DNA from: Antrodiella citrinella
Taxonomy: Eukaryota > Basidiomycota > Agaricomycetes > Polyporales > Steccherinaceae
DNA: 64,000 bases
NCBI GenBank assembly: GCA_004802725.1
Contig: SGPM01000004.1
Location: 297,613 to 361,612 of the forward strand
Direction: 5' to 3'
A program made the position numbers and the translations under genes. Below the pieces are notes generated by a model. The model ran no database searches. It was not told where the DNA came from and saw only the letters and a list, made by a program, of their open reading frames with translations. Shown here piece by piece: positions 10,402 to 21,125 of the stretch (within the stretch, counting starts at the first letter, position 1; the number at the start of each line of letters is the position of its first letter).

Positions 10402-13257
10402 ATGGAGAACAAAGGGAAGCAGAGGGCGCAGGACGTCGGGCACCGCGCAGGAGCTGGAGACCACGAGGCAAGTTGGGAAGAGGAGGATTCAGAGGTTCCA
10501 TTAACATTTACACCCGAAGAGGGCACTCATCGGACAGGATTTTACTCCACCTCCTCCTCCGTCGCCGCTACAAAGACCACCCCTCCCGCCTCGCCTCCTC
10601 CCTCTCGCTCCTCCATGACCGCCACTGACCTCGACCGTGACGGTACCGCTGACACCTACCCAGACAAAGCATACGACGACAACGACGACGTCGCCGACGC
10701 CCACAGCTTTCGATCCATGCCCATACAAGGCCGACGATCAGATCCTACTCCCAGCGACAGAGACTCCCTCCTGCGCGATGGGCAGCGTGCAGCTCCCAGT
10801 GCATCGACGACTCCCGTCCCTTATTACGACACTCCCGGCGAGTCTGTCCCCGCTAGTGTCCTACCAACCATGCCTCAGCCTCCTTTCGACAGCGCTCATC
10901 TCAACACAGGGAGTGCCTTGACCCCAGACCACATCTTGCCTCTCCTCGCTTGTCCTATCTGCGACCCATCCGCCCTGCTAACATCCCCCGTGACCTTACG
11001 ATGCGGCCATACCATCTGCATGTCTCACCTCACAGACACGCCTCAAGAACAAGGATCCTCTTCTTTCGTGTCTTCTTTCCTCGCGTCCATTGCTTCCTCC
11101 TCAAAACGTAAATTGCCGCTACCACAGTGTCCTATACCCACATGCCATTCCCTAGCCCCTGCCAATACCAATGCCACCGTGGAACAACTCCCTCGCCACC
11201 CGCAGTCTGACGTTAATTACCTCCCTCCGCCCTCGGTGTCCCTCCCGCCGCTTGACAACCCTTCCGACGAGGCACCCATGCCCCTTCGTGAAGACGTGAC
11301 CGTGAACAAAATTATGAATCTTGCCGTGCTCTCTCGCGCCTGGTTTTTCGAGCAGCCCTCTCGCAGTGCTCACTACGACGATGACCGCACGGACTCCGAG
11401 CCGGAAGGCCGCAGCGGCGCGGCCGAGGAAGAAGCAGACAGCGACACGCCAGATCCGGACCAGTACCCGAATCTCGATCGCCCTCCCTTCGCTTCCGTGC
11501 CTGACCGTCTTCCAAACGGGGCATCCCGCCGACGCCGCTCAGACTCACCCTCGCCGTCGCGGAGGCCTCACAAACGACCCCGCCGCGCACGGCCACAGCG
11601 CGAGCGTCGGGATGTGCACAGCCGCCAGCCACCTCTCTCCCCCAGTGCTCGCTTTGAGAAGGAGCTGTATGCTGAACTGACATGTCATATATGTTTTGGG
11701 TTAACGTGGCAGCCAGTGACCACCCCATGCCAACACGTACGTTGCTAGTTTTCTCACTTTAGTATTCCGCGCTTCTAGGTCGCGGCCCTAGCCTGTATGC
11801 TGCCTACACAGCTAGCATTTTCTTCCGCTCTTTTCCTCCGTGCTACGACTCGTAGCGTCTACAAGTTTCAGGCTTGGCGATGCAGGCCAGGCCTCTCCTT
11901 TCATTCTTGTTTGCGAGCATTCAGCTGTGACTCGGCATGCTCACCTTCTTGTTTTTATTTCTAGACATTCTGTTCCAAGTGCCTACATCGTTCGCTGGAC
12001 CATAACAACACTTGCCCTTTGTGCAGACAACAGCTACCAGGCTACGCGTATTTTCAGGAAAACTTAGGATCCTCTTCCACTGCTTCGGAAACGGGGGCGT
12101 GCAACAAGCTTGTCCTGGCCATCAGTAAGCGCAGATAATCTTTTATCTGCGGCGATTTATTAACGAGTATATGCAGTCCTCAAAGCATTTCCAGAGGCCT
12201 ACGCCTCACGCGGCGCCGCAATTGAAGAAGAGGAGCGACAAGGACGACTTGACACCCCCGTCTTCACATGCCAGCTATGTTGTCCCGGAATGCCCATGTT
12301 TCTAAACTTCTACGAGCCACGGTAATACATTTGTCTCCTGACTCTATGTCCTTTTAATCTTACGTTCATTCATAGATACCGCCTTATGCTCCGTCGTTGC
12401 CTCTCTACGCCCTACCCATGCTTCGGCGCTGTCCCACCTCCGAGAACGCCGCCATCAACCAGCAACTCGATGTCCCTGTCTCAGGGCCTACCCGAATTCG
12501 GGACGATGCTCGAAATTCGGAATGTCCAGATGCTCCCGGACGGACAGTGTAGAGTAGAGACCTGGGGCACATGGCGGTTTCGTGTATTGGAGAGAGGAAA
12601 CATCGATGGGTATAGTGTGGCGAGGATAGAGAGAGTGGATGATCTGACACCAGAAGAGGAGTTGGAAGTGCTGCCGTCACCGGTCGTGCGACCGCCGCCA
12701 CCCAACGACGACGACTCTGCCCAGGAAGGTTCTGGTTCTATCTCAGCGGTGTTGCCTCCGACGTTGGACAGAAGCAATGCCGAGCTCATGGCTGTCTGCA
12801 ACGACTTCTTGTATCAGTTGCAAGGCACGCCGTGGGTTGTCCAGCATCTTGACAATTACGTTCCTATGCCTCAGGATCCGGCACAGTTCAGTTTTTGGAT
12901 GGGTTTGGTGTGTCTTCTTTCCTTTTGTTCAGACATAATCTGAACCATCCGCCCACAGATACTTCCCATTGACGAGCATGAAAAGGCAAAATTACTCCCG
13001 ATACGCAGCCCACACCTACGACTGCGGTTAGTCGTGCACTGGATCGAACAACTAAACGGTCAATGGTGAGTCTCACCTCCTTTCTTTCTCCCTCCCCTCT
13101 CCATGCATACATACCCTTTCCCTCCTCCTCTCCTTTATATCCGTGTGCTGTCCGGGCTCAATGTATTCTCTCCCCTGTCTCATTCCAAGGTGGTTCCATT
13201 CTTACGCTTCGGCCTCTCGTTCCCAGGTGGTTTTCGCGTGGCTGCGTCACTTCGTGA
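10402..13257 (+). CDS. RING-finger protein with LON substrate-binding domain (LONRF-like E3 candidate)
   Basis: Probable ubiquitin ligase: RING plus the N-terminal domain of Lon proteases, without any ATPase or peptidase part. The start is taken at ATG 10402 because no ATG lies upstream in frame. Residues 1-180 are Ser/Pro-rich low complexity. A first, degenerate cysteine cluster reads LLACPICDPSALL...LRCGHTICMSHL with a late CPIPTC. A second RING is canonical C3HC4: CHICFGLTWQPVTTPCQH, then after an intron FCSKCLHRSLDHNNTCPLC. The LON domain begins VFTCQLCCPGMPMFLNFYEP, contains RYRLMLRRCL, and ends with LVVHWIEQLNGQWW. About six introns. The last intron starts at 13066 and has two possible acceptors, ending at 13226 (stop 13257, tail WWFSRGCVTS) or 13189 (different frame, stop 13478, adds a hydrophobic tail). 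I prefer the former because it keeps a compact LON ending. Confidence 0.85.
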
Positions 13258-13478
13258 TGACGACGGTCCTTTGGTTCTACATCGTCCATCGCGAGCCGAG
13301 GGAGCCGTTCTTCATTGTCGACGAAGACCGGCTCGGGCGGAGATGGTTTGGCGGGTTGCCTGGGTTGAGGCAGGGACAGAGAGGAGGGGCGTGGGGGACC
13401 GTCATAGTTTTGGGTGCGTACGTGGTGCTGGTGTGGGCGGTGGTTATAGCGCAGAGGAGGATGCACGAGGCGACTTAG

Positions 13479-14469
13479 TGTGGCGCGCCGTTTTGACTTT
13501 GACTTCATTTTGATGGTCGGTGTCTGGTTTCCTATTTCGCCAACGGTACTTGTTTTTGCATCTTATACGCCCACGCATTCCCTCTCCCTCCATTCGTATT
13601 CCCGGCTGCGGCTGCTACTTAACTTGTTAGATGCTCCGGGCTTAATTCGCAGGTCGTCATGCGTACACTGTTCCGATATGGACTACTTATTACCTACACA
13701 CTCGCTTTACAGTCATCTGGTATTGTTCGGGTTATCTTCCCATGTATATCTGTAAGCATCTCTGCATGTATCGTCTACTACTTTACCAGGATTCGCATAT
13801 CTTTCGTTTTGTCAGCGTTTCGGACTTGCACATGTATCTAGATAGATAGATACACACCCACCAAAACACACCCATTGTGCGCCTAACATGTCAGAACGGA
13901 AAAAGCAACAAATTCTATAGCTATATATCCCTCGTTGCAGAGTACAAAAGAGTCGCTAACGAGTGGGTGAATTTCTTCTCCTGATCTTCCTACATCCTAT
14001 CATAAGTCGATACACACTGCATCGAACCTCTTCAACACGCGGCCAACATGCACAACAAACCTTCTTCATTGACTAATTCTTTTCCTTCCTTATCATACAC
14101 ATTACGTTGGTTGGATCTTCCTTTCATCATCACAACTTTACAAGTTGGAGACGTTCGTGACTGGCCAGACGCTAGAGGAAAGAAAGGAGGTGTTCGCAGA
14201 TTCACAGGTCGAAGTTGGGTTGGTTGTAGTAACAGGAGAAGGGGTGAAGGGGGAAGAGTGGAGGAGGGGGAGAAAAAGAAAGGCGAGGTCAGTACAACGT
14301 TACTCCATATTCCAAGCTTCAAGAGATAATGCAATCGCGAAACGACGGCGGAGCGTAGCCAGTTGCCGTAGGCGTCGGGGGCGTCCCGCTAAGACACGGA
14401 ACGGCGAAGAAGAAGAGCACCTTCAGGCCACCCCCTGAAGAGAGATAGCAAAGTGACGAGAGAGACTCA
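13479..14469. other. Convergent intergenic region, RING-LON / G6PDH
   Basis: About 1 kb of pyrimidine-rich 3' flanking sequence. A short TAGA tetranucleotide run lies near 13840-13853. Frames at 14048-14329 and on the opposite strand are Lys/Arg/Gly- or Ser/Pro-rich low-complexity frames with no recognisable domain, and I do not call them genes. Confidence 0.5.
13838..13854 (+). repeat. Short TAGA/GATA microsatellite
   Basis: About four tandem TAGA units in the 3' flank of the RING-LON gene. The run is short and ordinary. Confidence 0.6.
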
Positions 14470-16334
14470 CTAATTCTCAGCCCCTTGCCGTTTGAAGCCG
14501 TACTTGCCAATGAACGATTCGACCTCCTTGGGTCCACGCGAGCCATAGGGATATGGGACGGGGATAGGCTTGGAACCAGCCTGTCCGTCTATCCAGTGGA
14601 GGATAGGCGTGAAGATCTAGAAAGGGAGAAATTAGTATCGACCGATTGTATGTTGGGCTGAAAACTGCGTACCTTCCATGCAACATCCAACTCATCGTGA
14701 CGAACGAAGTTGGAATGATCGCCCTTCAACGCGTCCAAGATCAAGCTTTCGTACGCCTCGGGGATCTTCGCGTCCAAGAACCGCCTCTTGTAGGTCAAAT
14801 CCATCTCCGTCGGGATGGCGCGTGTCTCGAGACCGGGAGTCTTGGTGTTGAGCTTAAGGTACACAGCTTCGGCAGGCTGGATGCGCATCACGAGCTCGTT
14901 CCGGCCAATCTCCTTGAAGATGCCCTGAGTGACGTCTTTGAATTGGATACGGATCTCCACTTTAGCCTCGTTCAGCGCTGGTGAAGATGTCAGCATCTTG
15001 TTGAAAGACAATAAGTTGAGTCGTGTTTACCTTTTCCGGCCTTGAGAATGAAAGGAACGCCTTCCCAGCGCGGGTTATGAATCCAAAGTGTAGTAGCTGC
15101 GTATGTCGGGCAGTTGGAGTTCCGGGGAACCGTGTCATCATCGAGGTAACCAGGTTTGCCGTTCGCACCGACGTATTGGCCGAGCAAAGTGTCCGAGCGT
15201 TCGATGGGAGGAATGGCACGCAAGACCTTGACCTGGAGAGAGAGGTGATTCGGTCAGTATGACCTGGCGGGATTTCAAATTGATACCGGGAACCAAGTAA
15301 CACACCTTCTCATCACGGATATCCTCCGCTGCGAACGAGACCGGTCTCTCCATGGTCAAGATACTCAACACCTGCATCAGATCTTGAAAAGTATCACGAG
15401 ACCATCAGTCAACTACTTCGCTCGTTACAAAGGTGGAACGTACGGTTCTGAAGGATGTCACGGATGATACCAAACTCGTCAAAGTACCCACCACGGCCCT
15501 CAGTACCAAAGGGCTCCTTGAAGGTGATCTGGACATTGCTGATAGAATTCTTGTCCCAGGCGGCGTTCAATGCGACATTGGCGAAGCGGAGAACAAGCAG
15601 GTTCTTGACCATCTCCTTTCCGAGATAGTGATCGATCCGGAAGGTCTCGTCTTCTGTCCAGTGCTCCTTGACGGAGCTGAGCAGCTCACGGGCAGACTCG
15701 AGGTCCTTGCCAAACGGTTTCTCGATGATGATACGGTTGACACCGTTAGGAGCATGGCATTGCTCCTTGAGATGCTTGGCCACAGGAATAAACACGCTAG
15801 GGGGCAAGGCGAGGTAAAAAACACGGTTGGGCTTCTTGTGCGCATAACCCGACTCGATCTTCTCGAGAGCCGCGTTCAAGTTCTTGAACGACTCGGCGTC
15901 ATCGTATCCGCCGGAGATGTAGCTGGAGAAACCCTTGAAGTTCTCGAGCTCCTGCTCGAACTGGTCGTCGCCCTCTGGCTTCTTGATGTAGGACGTGATG
16001 CGTTTGTGGTATTCGGCATCGTCCATCTTTGTACGCGCATATCCGATGATTTGAACATCGTGGGGCAGGAACTTCATGCGATAAAGGCCGAAGAGGGCTG
16101 GGTAGGTCTGTGGATAGGGTGAATGTCCGATTGGATAAGAGAATGACGACAGACATACCTTCTTCTTTGCGAGATCTCCAGATGCACCGAGGACTGTAGG
16201 ACCGTTAGAATGAGGACAGATGTCGGGATAATTCGTAACGGGTGCTCACCGACAATGATGGTGTTTTCCTTGAGCTCCTGACCGGACGCCTCCATGGAGG
16301 GGATAGTACCTGATCTGGGGCGGGGTGAAGCCAT
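14470..16334 (-). CDS. ZWF1: Glucose-6-phosphate 1-dehydrogenase
   Basis: First enzyme of the oxidative pentose phosphate pathway, converting glucose-6-phosphate and NADP+ to 6-phosphogluconolactone and NADPH in the cytosol. ATG at 16332-16334; first exon [20 protein letters not shown], then the dinucleotide-binding motif [10 protein letters not shown], split from [11 protein letters not shown] by an intron. The substrate-site block [15 protein letters not shown] is intact, as are [46 protein letters not shown] and [15 protein letters not shown]. The protein ends [10 protein letters not shown]. Introns lie near 16196-16249, 16108-16159, 15384-15443, 15245-15304, 14978-15030 and 14618-14672. 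About 515 residues, the usual fungal size. The start is 253 bases from the divergent THOC5-like start. Confidence 0.97.
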
Positions 16335-16587
16335 TGTGTTGTGGATGATGGGAGTTGAAGAGAAAGAAAGTAGACGGAAGAGGGAGAGTTAAGAAAGGGG
16401 ATGCGACGGGGAGTGTGAGTGATATATACGAGTGATGTTCCCCGAGGCCAACGACCTCAGCCAATAGCTTCATGCTGACCGACCCTTAGGCTTGCTGCAT
16501 CATCCGGTAATCTCGGCCCGCCACATCTCTCTATCCCAGCGCTTCCCAGCAGAGTACAACCATTGTTCTACTAGTACCACCACCACC
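16335..16587. promoter_or_regulatory. Divergent promoter of G6PDH and THOC5-like genes: TATATA and CCAAT
   Basis: TATATA at 16423-16428 is about 90 bases upstream of the G6PDH start codon on the minus strand. CCAAT at 16461-16465 (plus strand) lies between the genes. The spacing suits a TATA box for G6PDH, but the transcription start is not visible. Confidence 0.4.
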
Positions 16588-17390
16588 ATGCCACTCGTCG
16601 ACGCACAAACCACCATACTCCCACCGCCACCAGATGTCGTCGTAGACAAGCTGCGCGACATCGTCACATCCAACTACCTCAACCACGACGCCGCCACCAT
16701 CCACATACGCGCAGGGGCCCTCTTCGCCCGCCTCAAGGCCCTCAACCGTGCCGCAAACACTGCCACACGCACACACAAGCAGGCTACGGCAGATGCACGT
16801 CATGACATGGACCAGACACACCTTGGGCTGCAGAACTTTCTCTACGAGAAGCGGCACCTCGAGCGTGAAATAGAAAAGTGCCGCCAGTTCGCGTGAGTTG
16901 ACACGTTCATCTTTTCTTTCTCAGCCGTCTCGGGATTCTCATGTATGTGATACCCAGTACGAATTACCAAGACATCCCCCTGTACACCCTGGAAGAGTTT
17001 GTTGAACTTGCTCCTGAGGAATCTCGCACGCAGGAGATCCTTGATAATGAGCATGCTCTCATGCTCAGCCGTCTCAGCTTCGAGCTGCTGGAGAGGCAAC
17101 GGTACGTTTAGTTGAACAATGACTACTCCAACATGCTCTGAAGCTAGCATAGACTGGACAAGAAGCACAGAGAGCTCTTGCAACAGAAAGAGGAACTTCT
17201 CAGGCAGAGCAAGGCCCAAGCGACAGCTATGGACAACGTCAAAGCCCAAATCGACATTCTCGTGAAGGTACTGTAGCCCTTTACTCTCGATTGTTATTCA
17301 CAACTTACACTCTACCTCCTTCAGACTGCGACAGACGTGCAAAAGCGAGTATCCGACCTCGCAGAGTCGATCCCAACGACCATTTCATAA
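16588..17390 (+). CDS. THO complex subunit 5-like protein (THOC5/FMIP N-terminal domain)
   Basis: Probable subunit of the THO/TREX complex, which couples transcription to nuclear mRNA export. The ATG at 16588 is used because the upstream open frame has only a TTG. Three introns (about 16894-16957, 17102-17152 and 17269-17326). The protein is about 210 residues and mostly helical. The block GLQNFLYEKRHLEREIEKC, followed by NYQDIPLYTLEEFVELAPEE, is the recognised THOC5/FMIP core. It is followed by a coiled coil rich in Leu, Gln and Lys (LDKKHRELLQQKEELLRQSK). Animal THOC5 is about three times longer; fungal forms with only this N-terminal core are known. It ends 601 bases before the convergent E2 gene stop. 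Confidence 0.85.
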
Positions 17391-17991
17391 GAAGGATGTC
17401 CAACTGGAGACGCCCTAACGTCACGGTCTCTTTGCAAGATCCCCTTTGTCGTGGGTTTTGCGTCAGCGCATCGGGCTTACCCACGCAGGGGCACACCGTC
17501 CAACGCCACTGTCACCGGTCCAATCCCCGACTGCGATACGGGCAAGCCAAGGTGATCAAACGCAGACCGAAACCGTACCCTACCGTCCCACGCATGTTTA
17601 CGACAAGGTGTTGTGCACGCTGAGGCAGATGATGCAGAAAGTTGAGGGTTGACAGATGTCCTTGAGAGAGGTGTTACACTACATACATACATAAATATGA
17701 CCGAGCATTTATGTGGGCTATTCGAGCGAAAAGGGATGAAACTACAATTGAACTGATAGAAGGGGTGAGAGGAGATATGCAAAAAGTCGATGTGGACGTC
17801 AATATGAGTGAGGGAGAGAGAAGGAACAGAGGGGGCGTAAATTGGGTTTGTCGTCAAAATGCTGGGGATGAATGAAGGGGTGATACTATGTGAACCGATG
17901 GGATGAGCAGAGCAGATGGAAAGAAAGCGGACGGAGGAGCAGAGCCAAAGCTTGAGGATCGGGATGTGGACGACTAGGATCGGGAAATAGA
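17391..17991. other. Convergent 3' intergenic region, THOC5-like / UBC8-like
   Basis: 3' flanking sequence with a short CATA repeat near 17678-17693 and purine-rich tracts. No reading frame with recognisable protein content. Confidence 0.55.
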
Positions 17992-19012
17992 CTAGTCGTC
18001 CATATGTCCTGGTTCTTCATCTTCGCTGATGCTCCCGATGTCACTCATCTCCTCATCTTCGCCGTCTTCATCGTCGTTATCCATCGCCGCGTCTACCGCC
18101 TCCTTAGTCGCGTACCGCTGGACGTACTCTGCAAATGTGCCGTCATCTCGGTCAATACTTCGGACCTCGGAAAGAAGAGTGGCACACACCCTTGACCTTG
18201 ACATCGTATTCCTTCGGATGCCGCATGAGGAGTGCTGCGGCCTCGCCGTTGAGGGGATCATTCGGGTTCGGGTATCTGAGCAGCTGTGGGAGGAACACTT
18301 CAAAGATGTTGATCATATCTGTAGAACCATCCTGTTAGCTTCCGAGAGCAATCGCAAGGGGCAAGCGCTGCAGAAGGGAGCAGTCGGAGTCGGACATGCA
18401 GAATAGAAGCACCACCGAGGCCGCAGAGGATATATACATAAGTTAAGAGGACGAACGCACCAAACATAGGTGACCAGGTCTGATTGATCACATCGAGACA
18501 GACAGAACCGCTTCTGTCCAGAAACCGTGATACTGTGAGTGTGGTCCTCATGACTTTAATATGCGGCTATGCTCACAGCTCATCGATATTGGGATGGAAT
18601 ATCTTGTTCATGAATCCGATGCTGGGTGACTTAAAGGGGTATTGCTCGGGTAGTTCGACGTGCACCTTCCATACTCCTCCGGCGAAAGGTGCTGTTCATC
18701 CGGAGTACGGTCACAGATGGAGTGCCTTCGTCAGTCCTGGTGCGCATGCTGAACCATGATGTGGCCACTCACTCTCCGTCGGACCATGGAACCGCACATA
18801 AAACTCTTGCATGTTGTCGTTAACCAGGTTGACCTCGTAATCCGACATCAACCTACAGTGCAGCTCGTCAGCTCAAGGCCACACGGCGATCGTTCCAGGC
18901 TGTCCCAACACCGGGGACAACGCTACAAGACGTACAGCTTCATGACGTCGGTCTCGATACGACGTTTACTCGGTGAACTGTATATACGGGAATACAAATC
19001 GTCAGTCAACAT
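17992..19012 (-). CDS. UBC8: Ubiquitin-conjugating enzyme E2, UBC8/UBE2H type
   Basis: E2 enzyme of the family that works with the GID/CTLH ligase; in yeast Ubc8 serves glucose-induced degradation of gluconeogenic enzymes. The catalytic cysteine is in [13 protein letters not shown]. Other family blocks are [67 protein letters not shown] and [15 protein letters not shown]. The acidic, Ser-containing C-terminal tail ([17 protein letters not shown]...) is the hallmark of UBE2H. The N-terminal [15 protein letters not shown] matches the family. The ATG at 19010-19012 adds about 11 residues ahead of it and is the only in-frame choice I see without an extra intron, so the exact start is less sure. 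Several short introns; the catalytic exon ends at an intron directly after the WSPMF motif. Confidence 0.92.
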
Positions 19013-19485
19013 GCACACTCCAGAACATTAGATAGGAACACATATCATAGGATGGATATACGATGGATTGAAAGGGGTGGGACAAGTGTGTTGTGAGATG
19101 GCACGAGAGATAAGTGCTCGGCGTCCAAGAGGCCCCTTAGTAGTTATAGACTGCGGTGATCGCAGTCTCCAGGGGTGTGTTCCGACGAGGTTTGCAACTC
19201 TCAGGATAAGAAGGTTGTAGGACAGAACAGATGCAGACAACGAAGGAGGGAGGGAGAGAGTAGTCTATGGGGCGAGAGTGGTCGTATGCCTCTGGTGGTG
19301 AGCTGAGTCGAGTATATCCCGAGTCCCGTTGTGCCTCCGAGCCCGTTATTGAGGCTCCGGCTATCGCCGACGCAGTCTCCTTCAGGCCAACACTCGCCAT
19401 CTCTCGAACATGTACTCATATTTCAGTCGACTCTTGGATAGTTCTAAGCTGAATGGAACATTAGGAACTACTGCTCGATGGCTCG
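19013..19485. other. Upstream region of UBC8-like gene
   Basis: Pyrimidine-rich on the minus strand near 19230-19262, as often seen near fungal transcription starts. Open frames exist on both strands (for example 19137-19400 minus from an ATG; 19267-19452 plus from an ATG), but they overlap each other and match no family. Confidence 0.4.
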
Positions 19486-19719
19486 ATGATCCCGTCGACG
19501 ATCCTCATGCAAATGGACGCAATCGGGGGCCATGATCCAGATTATCTCCGCATCTGGGAACATGAGGCTCTAAAGCTTCATTGCACCCCATTCATGCGTG
19601 CGGAGGATCAGCATGTCGCCTCCCCGGGAAACAAGGTGTGTGTTTGTTGTGTTCTGAGGGTCAGACGTAAACGGACAATATCCTTGTTCATCCTATAGAT
19701 TGCCGTGACCGGAGACTGA
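19486..19719 (+). CDS. Possible small gene or 3' exons of one; unrecognised
   Basis: An exon from about 19486 to 19636 with even, protein-like composition (HDPDYLRIWEHEALKLHC, PFMRAEDQHVASPGNK) ends at a good donor (GTGTGTG) and joins after a short intron to IAVTGD and a TGA at 19717-19719. An acceptor-like TTAG at 19461-19464 suggests the exon may begin there, with an upstream exon I could not fix; another frame from ATG 19410 also reads well for 40 codons. No family is recognised. Confidence 0.35.
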
Positions 19720-19834
19720 AGTAGTCTGCGCTCCGAGTAGTACAATTGGCATAATACAACATCTCTTGTCTATCCAAGAATGCAAGAATGGGCACCAGGC
19801 CCTTCAAGTAACAAGGCTGTACGGAAACAGCACC

Positions 19835-20549
19835 TCAATACCACCTCCATTCCTCAACGTAACAATAGACCGAATCCGTTGAACAAGGGTACGGCGGGAC
19901 CCTCCTCCCTCCAACCTGCCCCGGCGTCGTCCTACTTACGCCTGCTCCAGGTGTAGTCGCAGGCTGGACAGCGGGCGACCCGGCACTGCCTGCACCAATA
20001 GTCCCGGACGCTGCTCCAAAGCCAACGTCTCCGCCCGCTTGACGGAAGACGCGGAAGCTCACTAGGATGGCTACGACGCAGACGTGAGTGCGTTTTACAC
20101 GGTGAAGAAGAAGTGGATGGCGTACCGAACCAGAAGAGTCCGAACGCGCCGATGAGGATCATCTCCTCTTGCGTCTGAGTTAGGAGGTGTCCTTCCTGTC
20201 TGTGATGTGAAATCACTCTGTCAAACGATACGATGTACTAAGTCTCGTATATTCCTTGCCACACTCGTTGTGTGTCAACTCACAAGAATGCTAAAGCAGC
20301 TACTGCCAATATGGCCACGAAGCTTTGCAGCATATTGAATACATCTGTATCATCCATTGTGAGCTCACGAGACGATTTATAATAGTATCAATGCTCACGA
20401 AGTGTCCCGGGGACGACTGAAGTGATCAAGTGCGCTGCAAGTGCAACACCAGCAGCTATCAAACCGTCAACATACGAAGGGTCGCCGAATTATACAGTGT
20501 GCTCACCCGACAAGGCCGATCGTACAACTCTGTCTCTGAAGATCGCCAT
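19835..20549 (-). CDS. Small membrane protein with three predicted spans; unrecognised
   Basis: ATG at 20547-20549. Joining short exons gives MAIFRDRVVRSALSAAGVAL, a first span (ALSAAGVALAAHLITSVV), a second (FNMLQSFVAILAVAALAFL), a polar loop with EGHLLTQTQEEM, and a third (ILIGAFGLFWFAILVSFRVF). A Gly/Ala/Thr/Pro-rich tail follows. Introns near 20454-20507, 20344-20400, 20205-20282 and 20074-20133. A strong donor-like GTAAGTAGG (minus strand near 19935) suggests a further intron in the tail that shortens it, but the same stop at 19835-19837 would serve either form. It is the first of three small membrane-protein genes in a row on this strand, though I see no clear sequence likeness to the next two. 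Function unknown. Confidence 0.6.
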
Positions 20550-21125
20550 AGTGAAGTGTAAAGAAGATTCGGGGAGTGTGTTCGTGTGGCTGGTTGAGAT
20601 TAGAAGAACAGAGAGATTATGTTGTGTGTCAGAGAATGGGTTGAATGCGACTATCATAAGCTCTTCCACGGACTTGAAGCCATGCAGCCTCCTCCTGGCC
20701 GTCGAAACGTACTTGCTCAGTCTTGCTGCTGTTTCGTGATGGGCTCTATATCAGACATGAGGACTCCATCCGTCATGCAGCGCATACAGAACATGTGTAC
20801 GCCTCGCACGATAGAGCGTAATGCAGTGAACGTGTTAGGCTATGCCATTCGGGCTGAGGTGCAAGACGTAACAGAGTGTATATGTATATTCGAGCTCTGC
20901 GTAATAGTAAAAAGTGATCTCTTCCATCAGTACATCCCAGCAAATCGCAGTCTTTAGATACATTGTTGCTTCCCGCGGCACGATAGAAATTGAACGCGTT
21001 GGTCGCCTCTATGTTGTGTAAGTAAGTGATATCTTCGGTGTGTTTCGTATTTTTCGTAAGTAAAGCGAACTATCGCTGTCTTGGTGATCTTCGAGGTCGT
21101 TGCAGGACTGGAAGGCAAGCTCAGC
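20550..21125. other. Intergenic region between two membrane-protein genes
   Basis: About 575 bases holding the promoter of the 19.8 kb gene and the 3' end of the next. Plus-strand frames here lack recognisable content. Confidence 0.45.

Noticed and set aside
14048..14329. 93-codon plus-strand frame from an ATG between RING-LON and G6PDH
   Set aside because: Low-complexity Gly/Arg/Lys frame, no conserved features, in a convergent 3' region.
15433..16122. 229-codon plus-strand frame with Leu/Val/Asp-rich, protein-like composition
   Set aside because: It is antisense to the G6PDH exon; antisense frames of such highly biased genes often look protein-like.
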